A DNA stretch of 64,000 nucleotides from positions 1,852,100 to 1,916,099 of the forward strand of contig VXAZ01018984.1 of NCBI GenBank assembly GCA_013399875.1. The letters are read 5' to 3'. Source of the stretch: Gymnorhina tibicen. Taxonomy: Eukaryota; Chordata; Aves; Passeriformes; Artamidae. The position numbers and the translations under genes are program-made. Shown in pieces: positions 53,601 through 63,800 of the stretch; positions within the stretch are counted from its first letter, which is position 1; every line of letters begins with the position of its first letter. The notes beneath the pieces are model-generated. The model was not told where the DNA came from. It saw nothing but the letters and a program-made list of their open reading frames with translations, and did not search any database.

Positions 53601-56600
53601 ACAAAACCAGCTTATTCACTAAGCATGATGCTCTTATGTCAGGGCAAGTCATTGTATTCAGGTTTCCACACATTAATTGCACAGAAATTCTCTAATTAGA
53701 ACCCAGCAAAGTGATGATACTGGAATGACTGCACCAGGATTTCAAAGCCAGTAATCCAATTATGTCTCCTCCTAAAAATGAACAGTGAATCTCGTTCAAT
53801 AAAGCTATCCACATAAGACATAAAGGGCATTGATGGAATTTAAAAATATTTGAGGAATCCTAACCATTTTTTACCATTTTGCCTACCAAGTTACTGCATT
53901 TATATCAGAAATGCTGATGGCTACTGCTTCTACAGTTGGAAAGTTTTTTTAGTCATTTCTTTTGCTACAGGGGAAAAGAAATGCCTCTCTGCAGAGCAGC
54001 AGAGCTGGAAATTACATATGCAGCAAGTGTAAAGGGTCAGTGCACCTCCATCTCGACTCCATCACTCTCCTACAATTCCAAACTTTGCTCCTATTGGCAG
54101 AAGCTGCTAAAAATTAGCAGAGTTGAAGTAGTGGCTGAATGAAATATTTTAAAATATTTTAACCCACAGCTGGTGAATTTTCCTAGGACTTCACCAGCGC
54201 TATAAATAAAAATATCTAATGCGAGACTCTCAGAAGTATGAAATGCATAGAAATTTAAAATAACAATATAAAATGAACATTAGACTGGCAATGACCTTGC
54301 CTGCCTTTAAAAGTAGGTCCTTGGTCTGCCCTAAATGAAGAAGGGTCATTTGTAAAAGCAGCATACTCAGTTTGACTATAAAATTTTTGTAATGCCTCAA
54401 CACACCTCTCCATTGCCTTTGTTATAAACACAGAGAGGTCACACTTGGGGCTCCCTTCCATTTTGGAAGCAGCTCTAGCGTGGGAGAGGTTGCTGCAGGC
54501 AGACCACTGACAGCAAGTTCACTGTTAGAAATGGCAGTGAAATGACAGAAATCCCTTCAAAAAAATTATACCCTTCTAGTTCTAAAGAAGGCATAAAACC
54601 AAGGAATTATGGAAAATGATGCAGCATTATACTGATGTACTTTCCATTCCTCACTTCTCTGCACTTTCAGAGGAGCAAGAAATGCCACTAATGTTTCAAA
54701 TGTAAAATTGATGTCCACTTTTTAAAGACATGTGACTGAGCTGGCATAAGAATAATCTGTGGTGATTTGAATAAACACAACTCAACCTCCATGGGTTATT
54801 AAAGCACGCTGGCTCTGCTCACTCTCTCTCAACTTTCTTTAATTTGTGTGGTCACCGCAATAGCTTTAAAATCATGAGCTCAACTGCAAGGTTTCATTTC
54901 TAAGACCCAAAATTAATACCATGGCTTACAGCTCTTGGAATATTTATTGCTTAGAACTTGAGCCACATGTGCAGCCCAGTATTTTTCCAGCAGAACAATA
55001 CCATATCTGCTCAGTGTGCGTGTGAGGACAGCATTACACCCTAAGTCAACTAAGCCAACAAAACCCACCGTGTGGACACAGCTATGCCAACAGCAGCTTT
55101 GCCCAGCCTGTATCAATCAGGGAGGGAGCATAATTACACTGTCAGAAAAACTTGAGACATATATTATTTAGAGTAGATAACACTTGACTTAAATAGCCAA
55201 TTTCAACACTGTTAACCTTTAAAGGAAATAACAATTTCAATGCTCTGAGTACTTAAGAAAGGAGAGAGGAAAAGCACATCTTGGGATTTTTCCAAAGCAC
55301 TTTTTTTTGACAGTAAGAGTGAGGGAGATGCTGTCCATCTCCCAGTACAAAGTACCTCACACTTCCAGTTACAGAAGTCAGCTTAGACACAAGGGATTTC
55401 CAAACAAGTACACAAATAAAGAGACATGTAAGGGACTTATTTACTATTTTTATTTTTAATTTCAGATCCCAGATTACATGCAGTGATATCTTGGACAGTT
55501 AACTTGTACATGTGAGGCACTTTAGTAACTGGCAACTTTAGTAATAGCAGCAATAACAACTTCTATTTTCAGTACTGCCTCAAATACAAAGGCTTAAAAT
55601 AACACATATTCAGCTGAAAACAAAGGAAGTGTTAATACCTGGGTCTCTCATACTGCTTTTTACACATAAAACTTAGAGTATAGTAAAGTCTTCTTTTTTT
55701 ACTCTAAGAACTCTGAGATAAAATGAAGACATAAAACAGTGAATTCAGACCCTGGTCAAGGTACTTACTGGAAGAGCTAAAAACTGAGCCTGGGCTTTCT
55801 CTTTTCCAGTTTTGTATCACTTTTGCTCAGAAAAAAAGCAAATGCAAATATCATAATGCAAATCTATTGCTGTACTACACACACAGAAGCACTACCACTG
55901 CCAGGAAATATGCATTCTGAAATGTCAGTTCACCTATGAACAGGAATGATTATCAAGGACAAGTAACCAAAAGCATACAGTGTATAGAGGATATTCTTTA
56001 GAAATAAACTATTTAACGTCATGCTTAATTCCATGCTTAACCCCTTTAAGGCTAGCAGATTGTTTTAGACAATGCTCAGAAACATGAAAGCATAGCAAAA
56101 CTTACCTTCTCGTGATTTTCTATCAGAATTTCAACGACGATGTTCTGAAACTTCAGGTCCATGATGGCCGCTACAGTTTCTTCCTGTGGCCTCATTAAGG
56201 TTGGTCCAAATACTACCCCTAGGTTTGCCACAGTCATTAGATTCCTCTTGGCATGCTTTGAAACACTTTTTGAAAAGAATTGAAGGAAAAAACAGGAAAT
56301 GGGTTATGAAAAATTTCCATTGCTGTTGGAAACTGCAGTCTACAAATGAAAACATTACATTTCCTTAATCTATGTTTTAGAAGTTTGTTTTGTGCAGAGT
56401 TTTTTCAAATAAAGTCTTACTAAATTCTGGAAAACTGAAAAGCCATTCTTCCACCGGCAACTTAAAAACAAAACCAGTCTCTTACTGAACTTAAATATAT
56501 AAAATGCACTTAGCCTTGGACCAGGGCAAGTGTGAAACCAACTTAAATTTGCTAACAGATCTCCACTATTCCCTTTGCCAGAATTTGCAAAAAGAAAGTA

Positions 56601-59600
56601 TAATGTTCCCTTTCTCACTTCAATCAAACCCTCAGCTGCTGGCAGGACTGCTAAAGTAAATACTTCTATGGCTTCATTAACGTCTTAGATTTCTGCCTTT
56701 CCCGCCAAAATATGCACAGTGTGAGTCAAACGTCTTGTCTGCTTTTGCACGTTTGGTTCTTGGGGTTGAGGATGACAGCATCAAAATGGGCCTCAGCTCC
56801 AGCCACACTTCACTAAAGCCCTTTGTAGTTAAAGAAAGGTAAAGACAAGAATTCTGACAAGGTAGGAAAGCAGGTCACAGCACTTACTTCGCTAAATGTT
56901 TCACCAAAATTTCCAGCATCTCTTTGTTCTTTTCTGGGAGTTTGTGGACCAAGAAGTGAACAGCATTGACTCGAGACTCAGGACTCCCACTTTCTATGGG
57001 ATATAAAAATAAATATCTCAAAAAAAAATTAAAATAAAATAAAATTCACAGAAACACAAACCTTCTCCCACCCCTGCATGGAAACATACTGCACACACTT
57101 TGCTTCACCACTTATGTATCTCCAAACATAGTAACACTGAACATATGTGCTTGTTTTCACAAGTAATATTGTTCTAGAATTATCAACTTATTTGCTTATT
57201 TTGAGAACTCATCTTTCAATCCACCTGCAAAAGGATGCCTTTGTTCATCTATTTTTAAAGACTGACAGACACAGTTATTGTTTTGCTGCACTGGACTCAT
57301 CTGCTTACAAATACACTGCAAGGTGAGGAGTGATGTTACTGGGTGCCAGAGAGGAACTGTGCTGCTTTCCATTTTAGCATCATTAACTGATTGTCCCCAT
57401 GATTAGAATTCAGTTTTGTTGGTACTGTGCAGCTAATGATGCTGCACTTATGCTACCTTGCATTGGAAACTGCATGCAGATCTATATGTTTAGAAAACCT
57501 AATGACCTCTGAAGACACAGAAAATAAACACGCAAAAATACCTACTGAGAATACTATGACAAAGGTTCTGAATAACAATGGAATCTCTAGTACAGTACAG
57601 AAATAAAGAGCTTTTTATTTTTGTCTGTTGCACGTTAAATTGAATAATTTTGGCCCCTATAGGTTTCACTGTACACAGATGAAAACAAGAACCTGTAAAA
57701 GATGAAAATAAACCACCTTCCTATTTCTCAAAGTTGCATTAAATCACAAAATTACATCTTAGTAGTTGTTATAATGAGAGGAATGGAAGTATTTCTATTG
57801 CCTATAATAATACTTGCTAGAAAGTACAGAATGAGAAAAATTTAGAATCTATTCTGAATGCAAGAAGTTTTCACCTGAGGACCACTGATCAGGTCCCATT
57901 TTTCTCTAAGGCAACTTTCATTGCCAAGTTTATTTCCTATAAAGTACCACCATATTTCTTCAATGCATATTGTTTCAGATTTTTTTTTCTTTGTATATTG
58001 CTACACATTTTAGGGCTGTATTTTATCCTTTTGCAGTGAACACCCCTGCACAGATTGCAAGAAAAAAAGCTACCAAAAAGCAAAACATTTAACTTCTAGT
58101 GAGCTACTCAAAATTCTCTAAGAAAAAATAGGCCGTCTTTAAAGTGAGATTATTTTATGTACATGTGAAATCACAAATTCTAATTAAAGAATGGATAAAC
58201 AATATTTTTACAAGATACAGTCAAAGCTCATATAGTTTCAATCTATACTGATATGTATGAAGAGAACAAAATTGAAGGAAAACCTTTTAATTTTGGCTCC
58301 TCCTCCAATAGTTTCAGGGAAAAGGATATTCCTTGCTATTTCCAGTGTTGGTTTTTTATAGCCAACATAGGAAACAACACTGACAACCTATTTTTGAGTA
58401 TACTGTAACTCAGATCTGCAATGTTGATTAAATTTCCCTCCCCAGAATCAACTCTTTTACTGAGCTGTTTACTACTTATGAACACTGTAATGTCTGAAAC
58501 ATGTAACTTCAACTGAATTCCTTTACTGAAAGAGACTATAAAATAAAGAAAAATAAAGTGAGAAACTGCTGGCTAAACTTCAGAAGTCGAGAAATTATTT
58601 TAACACTTTCCAATACAAACGTGAAGACTCACCACGAAGGTAGGGATGTCAAATTTTGTTTAAGCACTTGCCTGCTAGCATGTGCTTTGGCAACAAATTT
58701 CCTGAGCTAATTCTCATTTTGAATTAAGGACCAGAAGAAAACACATTCTGCAGTCCTGGAAAGTCATTACAGCAATCTGAAGATGATAAAGCAATTGTCT
58801 CAAAGTTTATTTTAATTTTGCTTTCCACAGTTTGCCAGAAGTGCTACAGGCTGGAAAGAAAATCAGCTAAATATCTGTTTGATACTTTGCCAAAAATTTT
58901 CTTACACAGTTTCCCTCTATCCTCTTCCAAAAAAATTCCGTGTACACTAGATACCATACAACTGAGCTACAAATGCTGTTGTGTCTTCTCCAAGTCTGTA
59001 TTTGAACTGCCACAGTGTAATCTGGCCCGCTCTTTCCTTTCTTCTCACACATGAGGAACATTCAAGCCAGCCTGCACACAGAGCTAGCAAGGCACGGAAA
59101 ACAAGGGTCAGGCAGCTGTGCTTTAAGGACTCAAATGAGCTCAAATTAGTGTACTTTCTTTTGCTAAGCTTCATACTCTTTACAAATGGAAGGCAAAAAA
59201 AAAAAAAACACAGATTAAGTAGATGCTTATCATTATACAATTAAGATAATAAGAATAAATGTTTACAATGGCTACACAAAAGTTTTTCCATAAAAGTAAA
59301 AACTGTGCTAGGCAGTCACATTGTATGTGAAACAGACTAGAACTGAAAAATAATTAAAACATACATGTTTTTAAATCATTTATTATCTCTTATTCCTGTA
59401 TTTTTACTGGGATGAAGCATTTTTCTGAAACTGTATTTGCAGAGTGCTCCTAAGGTCACAACAGCACAACAACAAAAGATTTCTATTTGAACTATAGTCA
59501 TGTATTTACTGGCAGGAACGATGAATTCTCCATGCAACTCATATGTCATCAGTGGCTCTGGAAGGCTTCTGTAAAACAAGGATGACATAATAAATTTAAC

Positions 59601-60875
59601 TATATTTTCTTCTAGCTGCATTTACTCTAAGCAGGAAACTTTTTTTAACATTCAGTAGCATAATCCTCATACTGGAAGTAACCATTGTTACAGAGCCCCT
59701 TGAATTCAATGACTTCTAGAATAAATGGAAAACTTGATATTATCAGGAAAATAAGACTAAATGCACCCATTCACCTTCCATGAGCTGAAGTAATGCCTCC
59801 AGTCTATCATAAGATACCTTTCCAATTTTAACACCAAGATTGTTTCTCAGATGAAGATTGTACACAAATACTGTGCAATTCATTCTTCACTAATGTTTTT
59901 TAAACACTAAGAACCCCAAGTCAATACCTTACTGGAAAGACACTAAGGTCTTAACAACAACCACCACCACCAGAGTTCAAACCATTTATTAAATTGACTT
60001 TACTGATGCTCATGAAATACTGGACTAAATACTCAGATGGGAAACATGGTAGGGGAGAAATACTTCATCATGTGCACTTTTCCTTTTTTCTTTTTATACT
60101 TTTCTATACTCTGTAAGACTTGTATCTTTATAATAGTTCTGCAGCACTCATTGACAGTGGTTGTAGTGACATTTTATTTAATAAAAATAGCAGATGAAAA
60201 GTACCATGTTTGTGTTACACTATAGGAGATACACAAAAGTGCAGCACTTAATAGGCAATTTAGTAAAATAGCTTGTTCAGGAATTGGCAAAGCCATTTGA
60301 ATAGAGAACAGATTTAAAATTCTTATTTAAAATTTTTAACACTCAAAATATTACTATTGCTCACAGAAAATCAGAGCAAGGGTCAGAAGGAAAAGAGGAA
60401 AATATTAAAAATTTAGAAAAGGTCACAGCCTTTTCTCTTTTCGTTCTACCACACTGAAACACAAAAAGGAAACAAATTTGAACAACCTTAGCTAACTTTC
60501 AGCAATGAGTCTCAGCAAGTTTACTATCAATTCAGGTTTCTGAACCATCAGTGAAATGCTTCTGTGTCTAACAGTGAAGTGTTTGGGGGCCTGTCTCATA
60601 TGAACGTATTAGTGTTGCTGAAGTATTTTGCTTCCCCCAAGACAAATAACAAACATGGTATTTGCACAAAATGAGCTCCTATTCCAAAATGTAGCAAAAC
60701 TAGCCAGAGCAGCTTAACACACTGCATAAGAGAATTAAAATAAGAATTTAAAGTATAAAAAACCAAATAAACAAGAGACAGCCCTACCGCAGATACTGCT
60801 TCATAGCACTAGTAATTGTCTTCACTTCCCAATCCACAGAGTTTTCAAGGTCAACTTCATTGCAGGTTTTTGAAT
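8567..60875 (-). CDS. ARHGAP10: ARHGAP10 (GRAF2/PSGAP) RhoGAP, C-terminal half, nine exons
   Basis: Exons in transcript order are 60875-60788, 59568-59510, 56993-56888, 56265-56106, 42544-42394, 27615-27453, 17392-17261, 16323-16232 and 8655-8567. They total 1,040 coding bases in one unbroken frame, ending in TAG. The product is a GTPase-activating protein that switches off RhoA and Cdc42. Family members bind curved membranes through an N-terminal BAR-PH unit, and partners such as PKN-beta and PYK2 have been described for this paralogue. Visible here are most of the RhoGAP domain ([20 protein letters not shown]), a linker rich in Ser and Pro, and a C-terminal SH3. The linker and the ends GRRGL-like and IPQNYV fit GRAF2 better than GRAF1, whose SH3 ends in IPENYVEFL. 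BAR, PH and the catalytic arginine finger are outside the window to the right. The identification is secure; ARHGAP42 and ARHGAP26 are the alternatives. Confidence 0.95.
13955..14095 (+). repeat. purine-rich tract
   Basis: About 140 bases, mostly A and G, of the GGAAAGAGAAAGG type on the plus strand. The gene strand is therefore pyrimidine-rich. Confidence 0.7.
15396..15472 (+). repeat. AT-rich repeat with duplicated 11-mer
   Basis: TATTATACATA occurs at 15396-15406 and again at 15445-15455, each followed by an A run. The two copies flank a (TTA)n-like stretch. This suggests a local duplication in a simple repeat. Confidence 0.75.
16232..16323 (-). CDS. ARHGAP10: ARHGAP10 exon, N-terminal half of SH3
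   Basis: Ninety-two bases between ATTTTTCAG and GTAAGTAC. It encodes [19 protein letters not shown] and [23 protein letters not shown] is the ALYDY-type start and RT loop of an SH3, with the second Tyr and the Asp of the canonical motif replaced, as is usual in the GRAF family. It ends on one base, which is completed to Val by the next exon. Skipping it would break both the fold and the frame. Confidence 0.96.
16324..17260 (-). other. ARHGAP10 intron before the SH3 exon (0.9 kb)
   Basis: Short intron. On the plus strand, 16735-16925 is strongly purine-rich, so the transcript carries a long pyrimidine-rich stretch starting about 400 bases upstream of the SH3 exon acceptor. No other element seen. 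Confidence 0.85.
17261..17392 (-). CDS. ARHGAP10: ARHGAP10 exon, Pro/Asn/Ala linker before the SH3
   Basis: One hundred and thirty-two bases, a multiple of three, between CCTCTTAG and GTATGGTG. It encodes [19 protein letters not shown], then a hydrophobic FFFPNPAT stretch and GTDRAVER. The motif pattern (Q-S/T-R-x-S-M-V) matches the start of the equivalent human linker segment, but the rest has diverged. Because its length keeps the frame, it could be skipped without loss of the SH3 domain. Confidence 0.92.
17393..27452 (-). other. ARHGAP10 intron (10.1 kb)
   Basis: Non-coding. It holds a short CR1 at 19478-19550 and scattered A-runs. A few CpGs cluster around 21165-21305. The 141-codon minus-strand frame at 25331-25756 has no recognisable similarity. 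I see nothing else supportable. Confidence 0.85.
19478..19550 (+). mobile_element. CR1 LINE, extreme 3' end
   Basis: Sense-strand CR1 terminus: CATGGCAGGGGGGTTGGAAT, then ATGATCTTTAAGGTCCCTTC, then CAACC and a tail ending in CCATGATTCTGTGATTA. Only about 70 bp remains, a very short 5'-truncated insertion, antisense to ARHGAP10. Confidence 0.93.
27453..27615 (-). CDS. ARHGAP10: ARHGAP10 exon, Ser/Thr-rich linker
   Basis: One hundred and sixty-three bases between CTTTTCTAG and a perfect GTAAGTAA donor. It encodes a disordered segment with clustered phospho-acceptors ([20 protein letters not shown]) followed by [16 protein letters not shown] and AGWTTHL. Several Ser-Pro and Thr-Pro dipeptides are candidate sites for proline-directed kinases (inference). 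Two bases at each end are shared with neighbouring exons. Confidence 0.95.
29643..29660 (+). repeat. (TAG)n microsatellite
   Basis: Six near-perfect AGT/TAG units. Confidence 0.85.
36798..36935 (+). promoter_or_regulatory. candidate conserved non-coding element with NFI-like palindrome
   Basis: Non-repetitive block with balanced composition inside a 14.8 kb AT-rich intron. It holds the palindrome GCCAAATTGGC (36875-36885, facing NFI-type half sites), a GGGATTAA homeodomain-type core, a CGTCA half CRE site and four CpGs. Enhancer function is inference from motif density only. Confidence 0.25.
38048..38082 (+). other. G-quadruplex motif, plus strand
   Basis: Five G runs of at least three (38048-38051, 38058-38060, 38063-38069, 38074-38076, 38080-38082) with loops of 6, 2, 4 and 3 bases. 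It borders the homeodomain-rich block that follows. Confidence 0.55.
38101..38200 (+). promoter_or_regulatory. candidate conserved non-coding element, homeodomain/POU-rich
   Basis: Within 100 bases there is a GATA match (TGATAA, 38123), TAATTAAATT (38131), a perfect octamer ATGCAAAT (38158-38165) running into TAATTTATC, and a further AATTAAG. This packing is typical of developmental enhancers conserved between vertebrates. Conservation cannot be tested here. Confidence 0.3.
39475..39502 (+). repeat. GA-rich tandem repeat
   Basis: The unit GAAAGAAAGAAGTT is repeated about twice in tandem, with a partial third copy. Confidence 0.7.
40203..40227 (+). other. strong G-quadruplex motif, plus strand
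   Basis: G7-C-G7-A-G3-AA-G4: four runs with loops of 1, 1 and 2 bases. It lies on the template strand of ARHGAP10, about 260 bases from the CpG cluster. Confidence 0.75.
40490..40570. promoter_or_regulatory. small intronic CpG cluster with E-box
   Basis: About nine CpG dinucleotides in roughly 80 bases, inside an intron otherwise almost free of CpG. It includes CTCGAG, GCGCCGC and the E-box CACGTG at 40546-40551. It is too short for a formal CpG island. Possible roles are an enhancer or a minor internal promoter; a GC-rich old repeat is the alternative. Confidence 0.3.
42394..42544 (-). CDS. ARHGAP10: ARHGAP10 exon, start of Ser/Pro linker
   Basis: One hundred and fifty-one bases between TTGATTGCAG and GTAAGATG, starting in phase 0 directly after the RhoGAP segment IENHEK to give HEKIFKTLPD. 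It then encodes a proline-rich stretch (SPPNAPPRQ), a basic cluster ([10 protein letters not shown]) and the acidic segment [12 protein letters not shown]. The PPR and basic elements are features of the GRAF2 linker and are absent from the GRAF1 linker as I know it. No folded domain is expected. Confidence 0.95.
42722..42750 (+). repeat. (AAAT)n microsatellite
   Basis: Seven tetranucleotide units, one with a G interruption. Confidence 0.9.
44152..44203 (+). repeat. imperfect 25-27 bp tandem duplication
   Basis: GTTAGGAAAACTG-TCTCCTTCACATGC (44152-44178) is followed immediately by GTTAGGAAAACCCTCCTTCACATGC-type sequence (44179-44203). The copies differ by a small indel and few substitutions, so the event is fairly recent. 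Confidence 0.9.
49869..49940 (+). repeat. TA/CA-rich simple repeat
   Basis: Runs of TATATA, TACACA and TGTGTG with a short palindrome (ACACATGTGT). Low complexity. Confidence 0.75.
51422..51445 (+). repeat. 12 bp tandem duplication
   Basis: CTGAATACCCTC occurs twice back to back, followed by a related ACCCTCAC. Confidence 0.85.
53043..53080 (+). repeat. 19 bp tandem duplication
   Basis: TCTGGCTATCCTTCCCCTC (53043-53061) is followed directly by TCTGGCTGTCCTTCCCCTA (53062-53080), with two differences. Confidence 0.9.
56106..56265 (-). CDS. ARHGAP10: ARHGAP10 exon, RhoGAP C-terminal core
   Basis: One hundred and sixty bases ending in a strong AAG|GTAAG donor. It encodes VSKHAKRN, then [20 protein letters not shown], then [20 protein letters not shown] and IENHEK. 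It includes the conserved Asn residues and the LGVVFGPTL strand-helix segment that packs against the GTPase. The acceptor is the atypical CAAAAAG: the frame requires it, because the nearby TCAAAG would shift the frame. Confidence 0.96.
56266..56887 (-). other. ARHGAP10 intron (0.6 kb)
   Basis: Shortest intron in the window. It separates the two central RhoGAP exons. No repeats or other elements seen. Confidence 0.9.
56888..56993 (-). CDS. ARHGAP10: ARHGAP10 exon, RhoGAP central helices
   Basis: One hundred and six bases between TATCCCATAG and GTAAGTGC. It encodes [18 protein letters not shown] then [16 protein letters not shown]. The LVHKLPEKN segment matches the equivalent GRAF-family helix. 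The acceptor has a weak, A-interrupted pyrimidine tract. The exon ends on AA, completed by T of the next exon to give Asn (HLAN). Confidence 0.95.
56994..59509 (-). other. ARHGAP10 intron (2.5 kb)
   Basis: Non-coding. It holds a motif-dense block with an inverted repeat at 57361-57490. The remainder, AT-rich with A/T runs up to 59209, shows nothing supportable. Confidence 0.85.
57427..57447. repeat. 7 bp inverted repeat (stem-loop)
   Basis: GTGCAGC and GCTGCAC face each other across TAATGAT, giving a perfect 7-bp stem with a 7-base loop. It sits in a block that looks like a conserved non-coding element. Confidence 0.6.
59510..59568 (-). CDS. ARHGAP10: ARHGAP10 exon, RhoGAP core (SLPEPLM)
   Basis: Fifty-nine bases between TTGTTTTACAG and GTAAATAC. 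It encodes [19 protein letters not shown]. The LPEPL motif is a hallmark of RhoGAP domains and forms part of the loop that contacts the GTPase. The exon ends on one base, which joins AA of the next exon to give Lys. An open frame continues on both sides into the introns but has no family similarity there. Confidence 0.95.
59569..60787 (-). other. ARHGAP10 intron (1.2 kb)
   Basis: Non-coding, AT-rich, with a short (CAACCAC)-like run near 59955. No recognisable repeat element or second gene. Confidence 0.88.
60788..60875 (-). CDS. ARHGAP10: ARHGAP10 exon, early RhoGAP domain
   Basis: Eighty-eight bases. The gene strand enters through TTTTCTAG and leaves through a GTAGGG donor. It encodes 28 whole codons, including the RhoGAP helix segment [17 protein letters not shown], the counterpart of the GRAF1 segment WEIKTITSALKTYLR. 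Two bases complete a codon from the preceding exon, which lies outside the window and should carry the arginine finger (GLYR motif). The last codon is split as CG plus A, giving the Arg before SLPEPLM. Confidence 0.93.
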
Positions 60876-63800
60876 CTAGAAAACAATCAGAAAGAGAAGA
60901 AGGACATGAAAAAAGGGAATTCTAAATCAGTATGACCTACACAAACAGCAACACATTGACTTTGACCACTACATATTTGCTCACATGAACATAGAAGCAA
61001 CGTCCTTTTTATTATTATTAGGTGATTGAAGAGACCAAACATCCAAACTTGTTTATAAAATCCATTTTCATATTTTGTTTTTAAAACTATTTACTGCTGA
61101 TTTTTTTCTTTAATGAAGGATTAAAAATCACCCTCATGAAAAAGATCTCTATAGCAATTGAAATTTTCGCACCTCTAATTAAACAGAGAGATGTTCACAA
61201 ACCCAGAAAGAGGTACAAAAACAGTTTAAAGAAAAAAGACCCTCTAAGAAGAATTTATCTTTCACTCTTTTCTTTCTTATTTAAAGTGATAAATTCTGTC
61301 CAAAGTTATGCTTGTAAACTGTTGATGAGAACAGTCAAAGTGCAACATGACCCTCTGCATTGTGTGAAAACCTTTAAGAGCTGCTTCCAAAGCAGGAAAA
61401 GGAGTCTTTGCTGAATGTTTGCCTTACTTGATTGGTTTTAGCCACAGGACAAGAAATACTTGGTTGCTTGACCATTTGTCAGGTTCACACAACTCCCACC
61501 TTCTCCCAGGTTAGTTGTAGTGTCTTGGAACAAGACAGATCACACCAAAAGGTTTGTCTGATTGATCCATCAAGTCATAGAGATTTTGACAGATTGAAAA
61601 CAACACAGCACACTGGAATGTTTTGCAATCAAAAAAACCCCCTTTTGGCCTGAAAACAGGAAGCCATAGCTAGCTGACACAAGAAGAGCACATGCATACA
61701 GCCAGCCTAGCCCAATGCATTTGCTGACTTCCCTGTTCTTATTTACTGCTACACATTTCCATCAGTCACTGCAGTGAACGGCAGCAGTGGCTGACACAGA
61801 TTACGTGGGGACCCGTTCATACAATTCAGAATTCATTTGTTACTTGGCTTGTCAGACAAACGACAGACACATTTAAAAAATCAAATTAGGATCCCTGATT
61901 AAAGGTGCAGTCCTTTTACCGGGACTAAATAATTCTGTTCTAAAAGCTGCGCCAAGCAATTATTTCTGTAACTGAATATTCTCCCTCATTATATCAATTA
62001 TTTAAATCTCATTTTAAAATACAGGTCAGATAACATTTTCTAGCAAACTGTTACTAGCCAACCACCACCCAAAATATTCAGGATTGTCTCAGATAGAAGC
62101 TTCTATTTTTCTCTTTTTAGCATGCTAGCTGATTCCATGTTCAAACTCTCTTTTTTGAGAAGAAAATTTGTCTCCTGAATTAATTAAATAAAAACTGCCA
62201 TCACATCAGAAGCTAGCAAAATCTATGGGGGTTTTGTTACTAAACTACTATGTAATATCCAGTTTTAAAATAGCTGCTTCATAATCATCAACCTCCTTTA
62301 CATTCAAAGTATGCACTCTGTTCATTGAAATTTGTTGATGAATTTTGGGAGGAAAACAACAGGCGTCTGAATTACAAAGCAAGCCTCTTAAAATAAAAAA
62401 TAGAAGGTATTGTTGAAACATTTCATTATCTCTTGGAGAAAAAAAAAAATCAGCCTTGCTACCAACCCCCAGTTTGATTGCAGAAGCCATCAAGATTTAA
62501 AGGCATTTTCTTCATTTTTGGTTTGCCATTTGCTTTACATTGCTCTGTGCCCTAGCACCCAATGGATTTCACTATTCCTGCTCCATTTTTTCCCCCTCTA
62601 CTTCAAACATCCCATTCCAGTAAGAACTGGAACTTCAACCAGATTTAAAAAGATTACCTCAGCTGTTTTCATGCTACTTGTTCACGTAACGGCCACTGTG
62701 CACTGAAGGGCAACTTTACGCCTATAAAACTAACTGTGCATGTTTAAGGAACAGCTTTTGAATGATCAGCTCTAAATTTTATGCAAATCTTTCTGACAAT
62801 AACAGAGCCAGAGTTTATAAAAACTGTCCCGTTCACTAAAGTTGGTTAGGAGGAGACTCTCTCTTCTTTCATATGCAATATGCCCACTGTAGGTGTGCAT
62901 GCATACTGTCATGTACTGCATATAAAATAACAAGGAATGCCATGTAATTGTTTTGAAACCTGCTGGTTTGGGAAGGCAGAAGTACCTGAAAGCTTCCTTC
63001 TACATGTAATATCTGGCATTGTTCACACCAGACAGCATCAGAAATCAAACCTGAACTCATCAGTAGAAGCTGCAAGTCCTCAGCAGTCCCTTCCTACAGA
63101 AAATGGTCCATCTGAAAGCTCATCTATGCAGTGGCTCGTACCAAATCTATGCAAGAGCATGTAGGAAATGAGCCACATCAGAGCTACAACGCAGCTCATT
63201 GATGAAACAGGAACTGGGCCCTGATGCACTTCAGAACTGAGACTCCTGACGGCTGACAACTCACACTGCAGAGCTAATAACACATTTCCATAATATTGGA
63301 AGTTCTAGCTTTCTATCCCTATTTACAATGAGATGTCTGGTTAATGTAACGTTTTCCCTTAAAAGGTAAAGAATGTTTTCCTCACCAGATGCCTCCCTTT
63401 AAATTTAAACAAGATCGTTGCTGCAAAATAGCACAATACCAGTTACAGGTAACTTCATGGACTAAGTTAAAAAAAAAAAAAAAAGTTAATTTTAAAATTA
63501 AGTAGAATTGTATATTTGATTGCTAAGCCTTACTTTCCAAAGACTTAGCTCCACTAGATTTTTGCATTACAGATGAAAATCTATGCATTCATAGTACTAG
63601 AAAAGCATATGTTGGTCTTCTCATACTCTCTTGACTCTCAGTGTACTTTCCAAAATTCTACAGAAAATATTCTGAAAAAGAGACAAAACTACCAAAAAAA
63701 ATTACGTCCCTGGTTACCATTTGGAACAATCTTTTTTCACATCGGGCCTTTCCAACTGTGAACCTCATGGTCAATGATAGGTACCTTAAAATACTTTGAA

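Larger units (their letters stand above)
42545..56105 (-). other. ARHGAP10 intron between the RhoGAP and linker exons (13.6 kb)
   Basis: Non-coding. It contains an (AAAT)n repeat at 42722, tandem duplications at 44152, 51422 and 53043, a TA/CA-rich segment at 49869-49940, an antisense coiled-coil-like frame near 52.6 kb and a palindrome with a MEF2-type match near 54.1-54.2 kb. No interspersed element is recognised with confidence. Confidence 0.85.

Noticed and set aside
56254..56259. Alternative acceptor TCAAAG|CATGCC for the RhoGAP exon
   Set aside because: Its use would shift the frame and destroy the [16 protein letters not shown] segment.
63360..63400. Donor-like GGTGAGG on the minus strand as the next upstream exon
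   Set aside because: The sequence before it has stop codons in the needed frames and no RhoGAP similarity.
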